DNA of 5,013 nucleotides. Source: CAYXRK01 sp964467615. GTDB taxonomy: Bacteria > Hydrogenedentota > Hydrogenedentia > Hydrogenedentales > GCA-2746185. This document shows, piece after piece, positions 1 to 5,013 of the stretch. The notes beneath the pieces were generated by a model, which had not been told where the DNA came from, ran no database searches, and worked only from the letters and a program-made list of their open reading frames with translations. A program made the translations under genes and the position numbers. Within the stretch, counting starts at the first letter, position 1. Each line of letters opens with the position of its first letter. Location of the stretch: NCBI GenBank assembly GCA_964467615.1, contig CAYXRK010000264.1, forward strand, positions 1-5,013. The letters run 5' to 3'.

Positions 1-100
1 TTAATACCCAAAGCGGCCTTTTTAGATCCCGGTGTGGTGAGCGATGCGGGCTAGCGCGGCGTCATTGTGTAGGCAAGAACTAGGACTGCGAATTGACCTC

Positions 101-118
101 GCAGCCGAGGGCGGCTGC
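101..118. terminator. GC-rich hairpin downstream of the surface/prepilin gene
   Basis: GCAGCCG (101-107) and CGGCTGC (112-118) form a perfect seven-pair stem with a four-base loop, 14 bases beyond the stop at 132-134. There is no T run on the minus strand after it, so it is not a canonical intrinsic terminator; it could protect the mRNA 3' end. Otherwise I see nothing in 1-131. Confidence 0.35.
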
Positions 119-131
119 ACCACATTCGCCG

Positions 132-2423
132 CTACGAATCCGGAGCGGTATCGAACAGATCGTTGGATTGCGGGCCGAACCAGCCGACGTTCCACGTGTG
201 GTTTTTGCCGCCGTAGATGTTTTCGTCGGGGGCCCAGTCGAAGCGTTCGCTGGTCACGTGACCGTCCGCCCAGAGGACATTAGCGCGGCCATAGTGGCGG
301 AAGTGGATGGAGGGCGCGGAGAGGCCAAAGGTGGTATCGCCGTGCGGTTGATCGGGAGTCGGAAAGTATGGCGGCTCGACGAAGCCGTACTCGATGAGGT
401 AGCGGTCCTGGGGCAGTGCGGCGTCGGCGAACATGATGGTGTTGGACGCGTCGCGCACGTTGACGTCGCGCGTGGTGCGGCGAATGGATTCGGGGAATTC
501 ATTCATGTAGGCCGTGCCGCCGATATAGGCGCCGTTGTAACCGTAGCCGCCGGTCCCGGACTCGAACGCGTTGTTATCGTTCTTCCGCTCTTGGTACTCG
601 AAGAACACGGGGCATGCCTTCACGCGGGAATCGGGCAGGTACTCGGCGAGCGGACCGCGCGCGGGGTCGAACGGATCGTCGATGGTCGGCCTTGCGCCGT
701 GCCAGCGGACCAGTCCGCCACCGGGCGCGTCGAGGTCCGGCGCTGCGGGCGGGTAGTGGCCGTTGTGTTCGGAGGCGTACATCGAGCACGCGAGGTAGAT
801 TTGGCGGAGGTTGTTCACGCATTGCATGGAGCGGGCCATTTGGCGGCCTCGCGCGAGCGCGGGAAGCAGCAGCGACGCGAGAATGGCGATGATGCCGATG
901 ACGACGAGTAACTCGATCAGGGTGAACCCTTCCCGTGCCCCCTCTCTTGGGAAGGGAGGGGAATTGATGGATCGTGTGCGCAGGATCACGAGTCCCGAAA
1001 TCACCAACGCCGCGAACAGGAGGTACGACTTGGCTGCGGGGAGCTCAGCATCGCCGAGCCCGTAGGGCGCGGCAAGAACGAACAGGCCGGCGCGATTGGT
1101 ATGGAACCTGACGCTGTTGTCGACGATGTCAACGAAGACCCCGGAAATTCCGTCAGTGGTCCATTCGGCACCCTCGTAACGATAGGGATACAACAGATAT
1201 TCGTTGAGTCCCGCGATGTCTTGGGCGTTGTACGCCATCGTAATCTGAGCGGGTGCGATATCGGCGGCGGTGAAATCACCGACACTCGATTGGAATTCGC
1301 GAATTGCTCCGCTCTTGAGCAGCGACCCATCGTCGAGCGGCGCGCCTGGATCGAGGCCGGGGAGGATATCGACGAACGCGTTGCGCGGGAGGCCGGGCGA
1401 TCGTGATCCAGCGGTGACGAGGCGAATCGAGTTTCCAGCGGCGTCTGATGCTGTGCCGAGCGTGTTGCCCGGGGAAGCGTTTCCGCCTTCGTGTACCGGG
1501 ACTTCGAGCGGTAAAACGGTGCTTTCCGCGCGGAGGGGGTCGGTCCCCGCGACGCGCGTCTCGTAGTCGTCCAGAATCCCGTCGCCGTCGGAGTCGATCG
1601 CTGGAGCAACGTCCGCGGCGGCATCCACTTCGGCGGTTGCGGGCCCGAGTCCGGTCAGTTGACGTTCGGCCAAGGTCGTGATGCGGATGATTTGGAACTG
1701 CGTGATTCCCGCCGGGCTTCCCGTTGCGTCGACGGCCCAGCCGATGTCGAACGCGTCGCCCCCGCCGGATCGCGGCGTCAGATTGATCTTGAACGGGTTG
1801 TCGGGCCGGAGCCAGTTGTCCATGTATTCGGGCGCGGTCGGCGTGAGTTCGACGTAACCCCAGTCAAATTCGTCTTGGTTGTTCGATGGATTTGCGTCCA
1901 GTGTGTTCGGGTTTACGAATACTCCAGCGAGCAAATGCGGCGGCACGCCGTCGGAGTCTATTTGTCCGGCGGGTTCGGCGGGCAACGGAAAGTCCGAGTT
2001 CAGAAACATCCTGCTTCCGGGAACCAAGTACCACGCGTCGTCCGCGAGATTGTTCGAGTTCGCGTCCTCGCTAATCTCGATATACGCGGGTTCTTGGAAT
2101 TTGCGGACCGGGTTATTGGCGACCCAAAATCCGTTCGAGTAGACGATGCAGTCGAGGCCCATGGGGTTTTGCGGGTCGTCGGTCACGGGCGTGTTGAACC
2201 GAAGCGTGATACTCGCGCCTTGCCGGCCGAGACTGACGACACCGCTGTTGTCCGGCACCGATAGCGCCAGGCCGAGCGGCGGCCCGAGGGCCTTGCTCGG
2301 ATCGGTAAATCCAGATACAGGGTTGATCGGCGAGTAATCGAGCACGGCGTCGGCCCAAGGGTCCTCGGCGCGCGCGCACCACGCGCCGAGGACGGCGACC
2401 ACAACAATTGAAGACAGCCGCAT
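132..2423 (-). CDS. Fused cell-surface protein / H-X9-DG prepilin-like protein
   Basis: A 763-residue exported protein made of two parts. Residues 1-19 are a signal peptide (hydrophobic core 6-14, likely cut after A-R-A). Residues ~24-255 resemble the 'cell surface protein' family: conserved-looking patches around N-S-N-N-L-A-D-D-A-W-Y, D-W-G-Y at W188 and D-A-F-D-I-G-W-A-V-D at 223-232. An acidic calcium-binding-type motif (D-S-D-G-D-G-I-L-D-D, from residue 277) follows, then a beta-rich domain (~300-455) ending V-R-F-H-T...G-L-F-V-L-A. Residues 461-484 look like a C-terminal sorting/anchor segment (L-P-A, hydrophobic stretch 468-481, then R-T-R), where such proteins normally stop. Instead, translation runs through an 11-residue linker into a prepilin signature (G499|F500-T-L-I-E504) and a ~264-residue pilin-like module with the H710-X9-D720-G motif. 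The ATG lies 9 bases after the upstream stop, so the two genes are probably co-transcribed and translationally coupled. The ribosome site is weak. The family-level call is strong. Function is inferred from the B12 riboswitch upstream. The fusion could be genuine, a polyprotein, or an indel artefact. Confidence 0.85.
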   Translation of the reverse strand: MRLSSIVVVAVLGAWCARAEDPWADAVLDYSPINPVSGFTDPSKALGPPLGLALSVPDNSGVVSLGRQGASITLRFNTPVTDDPQNPMGLDCIVYSNGFWVANNPVRKFQEPAYIEISEDANSNNLADDAWYLVPGSRMFLNSDFPLPAEPAGQIDSDGVPPHLLAGVFVNPNTLDANPSNNQDEFDWGYVELTPTAPEYMDNWLRPDNPFKINLTPRSGGGDAFDIGWAVDATGSPAGITQFQIIRITTLAERQLTGLGPATAEVDAAADVAPAIDSDGDGILDDYETRVAGTDPLRAESTVLPLEVPVHEGGNASPGNTLGTASDAAGNSIRLVTAGSRSPGLPRNAFVDILPGLDPGAPLDDGSLLKSGAIREFQSSVGDFTAADIAPAQITMAYNAQDIAGLNEYLLYPYRYEGAEWTTDGISGVFVDIVDNSVRFHTNRAGLFVLAAPYGLGDAELPAAKSYLLFAALVISGLVILRTRSINSPPFPREGAREGFTLIELLVVIGIIAILASLLLPALARGRQMARSMQCVNNLRQIYLACSMYASEHNGHYPPAAPDLDAPGGGLVRWHGARPTIDDPFDPARGPLAEYLPDSRVKACPVFFEYQERKNDNNAFESGTGGYGYNGAYIGGTAYMNEFPESIRRTTRDVNVRDASNTIMFADAALPQDRYLIEYGFVEPPYFPTPDQPHGDTTFGLSAPSIHFRHYGRANVLWADGHVTSERFDWAPDENIYGGKNHTWNVGWFGPQSNDLFDTAPDS
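927..961. repeat. GC-rich palindromic repeat inside the fusion linker
   Basis: CCCTTCCC (927-934) is repeated inverted as GGGAAGGG (949-956), and CCCCTC (939-944) as GAGGGG (956-961), giving two overlapping alternative hairpins. The element resembles small palindromic repeats commonly found between genes, but here it is read in frame on the minus strand and encodes the linker P-P-F-P-R-E-G-A-R-E-G between the surface-protein and prepilin parts. Copy number elsewhere cannot be judged from this window. Confidence 0.65.
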
Positions 2424-2432
2424 AGTTTGCGC

Positions 2433-3503
2433 CTATGCTCGCGCTACACGGACGAGCGCGACCGCGCACAAGGCGAGCGCCGCGCAGCCGAGCACCCAAG
2501 GCGCGGCTGCAGGCGTCGGGACTGGCACGGCAGAAAACGCGCCTTCAGTTGCGTACGTGACACTCAGGCCGGTTGTCGCGATAATCGCGTCGGTGACCGG
2601 GTTGTAAATGACGCTGTAGAATGATTGATCGCCTTGCGGATCCAGCGTTTCGATGACGGTCTCCAGCGTTGCATCGACGATCTGAATGCCGCCGGGCTGC
2701 GCGAAACCCTCGGAGCCGCCGATGACGAGGTCCCCATTGGGCCTGAATCCCGAAACGCCGCCGCTGAAGTAATCGCCGGGCGCGCCGAAGGCAGTGCCGT
2801 CGGCGGTCCAGTCCAGCGAGGTACTCGTGTTGAAGGCGTTGATGAGATCGGCAATCGCGAACGTGCGCAGCTCGCGCGTGTTGGCGTCCATCACGTAGAG
2901 AAGCGTGCCGGTTGGGTCCGCCTTGAGGAGAGCAGAGAACGATCCGGCGGGTTTCTCCAACACTTGTTGCTTGGTCGGCGGTCCCGGGAGCGTAAGCACC
3001 GAACGCACGATGGGGGCGGACTTCTTTGCCGAAACGTCCACGACGACCAGTTCCGCGGCGGAGAAGTCGTTCTTGAAGCGGTCCAACACGAGAAGATCGG
3101 GCGAGAGGAATTCGCCGGCGTAGTGCTCGGGGACCGTGAGCTCCGTCCCCGAGACGAAATCAACCGGCGCGTTTAGATCGAGCGTGTAGAGCTCCGTTCG
3201 AAATCCCGCGCCGAGGTAGGCAGTGTGGCCGTCGGGCGCAACGAGCAGGAAGCCCGGATCGCCTTCGTAGCCGCTCGCGACGACCTGTAACGCCGCGGAG
3301 TTGGCGAAGTCCTGCACGAAGACCTCGTCGCCATTCCACAACACGAAGCGGCCGTCGGGCAGATTTGATCCGACGACGACGAACGAACTGGGAGCGGGCT
3401 GAGGGAACTGGCCGAGCAAACTAAACGTCACGGCGCTTGCTGCACACAGTGAATTGAACAAGTGAAAGGACGCCGCAATGGCGGCGAAAGAATTCGAGCG
3501 CAT
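2433..3503 (-). CDS. Secreted beta-propeller-like surface protein with C-terminal anchor, B12-riboswitch controlled
   Basis: First gene of the minus-strand operon, 356 residues from the chosen ATG. The reading frame is open back to 3563, but the ATG at 3503 is preferred: GGAG lies 8 bases upstream, and the protein then begins M-R-S-N-S-F-A-A-I-A-A-S with a normal signal peptide (likely cut after an A-A-S-A near residue 24). The body is beta-rich, with recurring units of the type P-D-G-x-hydrophobic (G-S-N-L-P-D-G-R-F-V-L; V-A-P-D-G-H-T-A-Y-L; D-P-T-G-T-L-L-Y-V; R-P-N-G-D-L-V-I-G), suggesting a YncE-like propeller, though I cannot count blades. Residues 326-356 form a tripartite tail: P-V-P-T-P, a hydrophobic stretch rich in A/L/V, then R-V-A-R-A, resembling PEP-CTERM-type sorting signals. 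With a cobalamin riboswitch in its leader and a surface protein downstream, a role in surface B12 capture analogous to Bacteroides BtuG is plausible but inferred; I do not see direct homology. It could also be a generic PEP-CTERM protein. Confidence 0.85.
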   Translation of the reverse strand: MRSNSFAAIAASFHLFNSLCAASAVTFSLLGQFPQPAPSSFVVVGSNLPDGRFVLWNGDEVFVQDFANSAALQVVASGYEGDPGFLLVAPDGHTAYLGAGFRTELYTLDLNAPVDFVSGTELTVPEHYAGEFLSPDLLVLDRFKNDFSAAELVVVDVSAKKSAPIVRSVLTLPGPPTKQQVLEKPAGSFSALLKADPTGTLLYVMDANTRELRTFAIADLINAFNTSTSLDWTADGTAFGAPGDYFSGGVSGFRPNGDLVIGGSEGFAQPGGIQIVDATLETVIETLDPQGDQSFYSVIYNPVTDAIIATTGLSVTYATEGAFSAVPVPTPAAAPWVLGCAALALCAVALVRVARA

Positions 3504-3511
3504 GATTTTGA

Positions 3512-3515
3512 CTCC
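3512..3515 (-). promoter_or_regulatory. Shine-Dalgarno site that fixes the start of the propeller-like gene
   Basis: GGAG lies 8 bases before the ATG at 3503, within CGTGGA (3518-3513). No comparable site precedes the in-frame upstream ATG at 3563. TCCACG (3584-3579) in the leader could pair with CGTGGA and mask the site, an alternative or additional route of control. Confidence 0.7.
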
Positions 3516-3561
3516 ACGTAGGCCCAAATGGGCACACATAGCCACATGTATCGAATACGCC

Positions 3562-3580
3562 AAAAGCGGCGCATTCGCCG
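3562..3580 (-). terminator. Second short hairpin in the leader, weak terminator candidate
   Basis: CGGCG (3580-3576) and CGCCG (3571-3567) form a five-pair GC stem with an AATG loop, followed by CTTTT. CGCC inside it can instead pair with GGCG just downstream (3561-3558), placing the T run in the loop, so two exclusive folds exist. It may be part of the expression platform or chance in GC-rich DNA. Confidence 0.3.
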
Positions 3581-3583
3581 TGG

Positions 3584-3615
3584 AAAAAGAGGCAGGTAGA
3601 TGCGAAATGACCTAC
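3584..3615 (-). terminator. Candidate B12-responsive transcription attenuator
   Basis: Between the aptamer and the gene, GTAGGT (3615-3610) can pair with ACCTGC (3597-3592; five Watson-Crick pairs and one G-U), followed by CTC and five Ts (3588-3584), a modest intrinsic terminator with a 12-base loop. ACCTGCC at 3597-3591 is an exact copy of the end of the B12 box (3672-3666). GTAGGTC (3615-3609) can therefore alternatively pair with GACCTGC of the B12 box (3673-3667), giving a natural antiterminator when the aptamer is empty. The pairings are read by eye; the stem is short, so termination strength is uncertain. Confidence 0.5.
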
Positions 3616-3652
3616 GCTGCGAGCACCTTTTTCGCGAAGTTGCTGCAATGAG

Positions 3653-3828
3653 AGGAGTAGTGGTGGGCAGGTCTTCTGGCTTCCGGATCGTCCTACGTCC
3701 CACGCCTTCCCGCCCCGTAGGGCAGTGGCTTTTTATGTGGGCTTCGTCCCCGGTTACAGCAGCGCGACTGCGACGGATTCTCACCGTCTTCCCTGGGCCC
3801 TGATTCAGTTACGTCGTTGGCGCCTCCT
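3653..3828 (-). ncRNA. Cobalamin (AdoCbl-type) riboswitch aptamer
   Basis: Reading the minus strand 5'->3', the conserved elements of the cobalamin riboswitch appear in order: G-G-G-A-A (3793-3789), the GGTG-AGAATCC block (from 3785), GCTGTAACCGG with GACGAAGC following, GCCACTG (3729-3723), GGGAAGG (3711-3705), and the B12 box AAGCCAGAAGACCTGCC (3682-3666). This set and order match the Rfam Cobalamin family closely; only an automated covariance score is lacking. AGGAG (3828-3824) and CTCCT (3657-3653) can pair as an outer stem, which I used for approximate ends. It lies ~25 bases after a predicted transcription start and 150 bases before the ATG of the propeller-like gene, so it should control the two-gene operon. 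Known members bind adenosylcobalamin or other cobalamins and usually turn expression off. Confidence 0.95.
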
Positions 3829-3857
3829 TTCTGAGTTTACAGTTCTTAAGAATCGTT

Positions 3858-3886
3858 AGTATACGAGCGTGCTTGCAGCGATTCAA
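3858..3886 (-). promoter_or_regulatory. Sigma70-type promoter for the riboswitch-controlled operon
   Basis: On the minus strand TTGAAT (3886-3881) and TATACT (3863-3858) are separated by exactly 17 bases; each hexamer has one or two mismatches to TTGACA/TATAAT. A start near 3851 would place the riboswitch about 25 nucleotides into the transcript, the expected arrangement. Confidence 0.75.
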
Positions 3887-3913
3887 CCGGTGAATGTGTT
3901 CGCGCATTTCCAT

Positions 3914-3922
3914 TGCTATAAT
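3914..3922 (+). promoter_or_regulatory. Extended -10 promoter of the HEAT-repeat gene
   Basis: TGCTATAAT contains a perfect TATAAT (3917-3922) with the TGn extension, which can work without a good -35; I see no good -35 at the 16-18 base spacing. The ATG at 3931 begins 9 bases after the hexamer, so transcription would start at or next to the ATG. Confidence 0.65.
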
Positions 3923-3930
3923 TGAAGATT

Positions 3931-4971
3931 ATGAGTGCGCGTGCGTCATTGATATTGGCATGCCTGTTGACCTTTGGGTGCGCCGCACAGGATTACGCCG
4001 AGTTCGTTGCAACGGAGCGGGACGAGCTAATTCGGCAACTCGACTCGCTGAATCGGAGGGACGCCGCGGAGCGACTCGGGCGAATGGGATCCCTCGCGGC
4101 GCCCGCCGTGCCTCGGCTTATCGAGCTACTCCATGAAGACGAAGAAGGTCGTCTAACATATGTGGTGGCGCTCGGGAAGATTCGCGACGGCAGTGCCGTT
4201 CAGCCCATCGCCGAACTCCTCGCGAGAGAGCGCCACGGCAATCGGCCGGCGCTAAGGGTCATGTGCGAAGCGCTAGGGAAATTGGAAACTCCACAAATCA
4301 TCCAGCCGTTACTTGATCTCCTCAAACGCGACGAGTTCGATGACGTTGAAATGCCTGCAATCCTCGCCATCGCGAATTTTGTGTCGAACCATCCAGAAAC
4401 GCTGGTTGGTATTTTGGAGGACGAGTCGTCGTGGGACGTAGTGTCCCAGTATCTTCGTAGGTGGTGGTCTCCGGATTCAGCACGGTCACGCCGAGAACCT
4501 ATCCGCGACGAGCTTCAAGAACTATTGAACAGCCCGTTGCCGTATACGCGGGCAGGCGCGTTGCGCTTGATTGCCTTATTCCCTGATCTCGCGCGGCAAG
4601 ACGGAACTAAAGCGCGGATCCAAGCTCTGTTGCCTGACACGGATATTCGAGTGCAACTCGAGGCCGCCAGGGTCGCTGTGCTGCTCGAGGATCGCGCGGC
4701 TATTGAACCGCTTCTAGGCTTCCTTGAATCAGAAGACTCCGAGCTTCGTGTACGTGCGGTCCAATCGTTGGGGGTATCGGGAAAAGGGTCGGCGGATGTT
4801 GTGGATCGATTGCTGCCGATCTTGACGCACTCTGACGAAGAGTTTCGCGGTGCCGCAGCGCGAGCGCTTGGCGACTTGGGCGCAGCCGCCGCGTTTGACG
4901 ATCTTCTAGTGCTCGCGGAGTCCGGTACTTCTGACGACAAATCCAACGCAGCATACGCGCTAGGAGTCTGA
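3931..4971 (+). CDS. Exported HEAT-repeat protein, possible lipoprotein
   Basis: A 346-residue protein of tandem alpha-helical HEAT (PBS-lyase-type) repeats, a scaffold used for protein-protein contacts; the partner is unknown. Residues 1-16 are a short hydrophobic export signal ending L-T-F-G-C17. This may be a lipobox, but T at -3 and F at -2 are unusual, so ordinary signal peptidase cleavage near C-A-A-Q is possible. Repeats with the A-A-x-x-L-G pattern run from about residue 40 to the end: clear ones start near 42 (A-A-E-R-L-G-R-M-G), 74 (V-V-A-L-G-K-I), 270 (R-A-V-Q-S-L-G) and 305 (A-A-A-R-A-L-G-D-L-G), with more degenerate ones at 105-230. The protein stops abruptly inside what looks like another repeat (N-A-A-Y-A-L-G-V). 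A TTG nine bases upstream is in frame, but lies over the -10 box, so the ATG at 3931 is preferred. The gene is divergent from the B12-controlled operon with no evident shared function. Confidence 0.85.
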   Translation: MSARASLILACLLTFGCAAQDYAEFVATERDELIRQLDSLNRRDAAERLGRMGSLAAPAVPRLIELLHEDEEGRLTYVVALGKIRDGSAVQPIAELLARERHGNRPALRVMCEALGKLETPQIIQPLLDLLKRDEFDDVEMPAILAIANFVSNHPETLVGILEDESSWDVVSQYLRRWWSPDSARSRREPIRDELQELLNSPLPYTRAGALRLIALFPDLARQDGTKARIQALLPDTDIRVQLEAARVAVLLEDRAAIEPLLGFLESEDSELRVRAVQSLGVSGKGSADVVDRLLPILTHSDEEFRGAAARALGDLGAAAAFDDLLVLAESGTSDDKSNAAYALGV

Positions 4972-4975
4972 CTCC
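4963..4975. repeat. Small palindrome over the stop codon of the HEAT-repeat gene
   Basis: GGAGTCTGACTCC is a perfect inverted repeat around a central T and includes the TGA stop. A five-pair stem with a three-base loop is possible, and TTTT follows at 4984-4987, too far for a standard terminator. It may be a weak terminator or chance. Confidence 0.25.
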
Positions 4976-5002
4976 GAATCCCTGTTTTCGACAAATAAAG
5001 TC

Positions 5003-5008
5003 TTGACA
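5003..5008 (+). promoter_or_regulatory. Lone -35-like hexamer at the window edge
   Basis: A perfect TTGACA sits in an A/T-richer stretch after the HEAT-repeat gene. The matching -10 would lie beyond the window, so this is only a possible promoter for a following plus-strand gene. Confidence 0.25.
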
Positions 5009-5013
5009 TCCTT

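Noticed and set aside
93..911. 272-residue plus-strand open frame opposite the prepilin module
   Set aside because: It lies wholly antisense to a region with clear prepilin and H-X9-DG motifs, is rich in V/G/R low-complexity composition, and shows no family features; it is a GC-rich shadow.
1659..2264. 201-residue plus-strand open frame
   Set aside because: Antisense to the surface-protein domain with recognisable motifs; composition is typical of a shadow frame and it has no signal or domain.
2368..2423. Lipoprotein reading of the surface/prepilin protein at C16
   Set aside because: The residue before C16 is W, which does not fit a lipobox; cleavage after A-R-A is more likely.
2625..3176. 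183-residue plus-strand open frame
   Set aside because: Antisense to the propeller-like gene, no ribosome site or recognisable domain.
3504..3563. N-terminal extension of the propeller-like gene to the ATG at 3563
   Set aside because: The extension has no ribosome site, would bury the signal peptide behind 20 residues, and lies within the riboswitch expression platform; GGAG supports 3503.
3428..3784. Minus-strand open frames (75 and 118 residues) across the leader
   Set aside because: They overlap the riboswitch, whose conserved RNA elements explain this DNA; the protein sequences are low-complexity and unlike any family.
3894..4136. 80-residue plus-strand frame starting before the HEAT-repeat gene
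   Set aside because: Overlaps the promoter and the first repeat of the HEAT gene in another frame, with no features of its own.
1..5013. tRNA, rRNA, CRISPR array or insertion sequence
   Set aside because: No cloverleaf-like sequence, no regularly spaced repeats, and no transposase or terminal inverted repeats were seen on either strand.

Overview
The window is about 60% GC and looks like a chromosomal segment from a bacterium of the PVC/Hydrogenedentota-type assemblage (Planctomycetota, Verrucomicrobiota, Lentisphaerota, Hydrogenedentota). The basis is a type II-secretion-like prepilin carrying the H-X9-DG signature, which is abundant in those phyla, together with secreted proteins ending in PEP-CTERM-like C-terminal anchors and a HEAT-repeat protein. 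The phylum call is inference.

Layout. Positions 1-131 hold no gene, only one GC-rich hairpin. Positions 132-3503 are a two-gene minus-strand operon. The promoter-proximal gene (2433-3503) encodes a secreted, probably beta-propeller-like surface protein with a C-terminal membrane/sorting segment. Nine bases after its stop begins a 763-residue protein (132-2423). Its first ~485 residues are a secreted 'cell surface protein' with its own C-terminal sorting-like segment, and its last ~264 residues are a complete prepilin-like protein. The junction is a short linker coded by a palindromic GC-rich repeat. Positions 3504-3930 are a divergent regulatory region. On the minus strand it holds a sigma70-type promoter, a clear cobalamin (vitamin B12) riboswitch with a textbook B12 box, a candidate attenuator built on a second copy of part of the B12 box, and a good Shine-Dalgarno site. 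On the plus strand an extended -10 promoter sits so close to the next ATG that the mRNA is probably leaderless. Positions 3931-4971 encode a secreted or lipoprotein HEAT-repeat protein. The last 42 bases hold a small palindrome and a lone -35-like hexamer.

How it fits together. The minus-strand operon is the most interesting part: a B12 riboswitch controls no recognisable transporter or B12 enzyme in this window, but two exported surface proteins. The second resembles, from memory of the family, the 'cell surface protein' found in Bacteroidetes B12-uptake loci beside the BtuG beta-propeller. A reasonable hypothesis is a surface B12-capture module repressed when cobalamin is plentiful, here tied to a pilin-like subunit by gene fusion. 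No BtuB receptor or BtuCDF genes lie in the window, so the role rests on the riboswitch and family resemblance. The HEAT-repeat gene is divergently transcribed and shows no visible functional tie to the operon.
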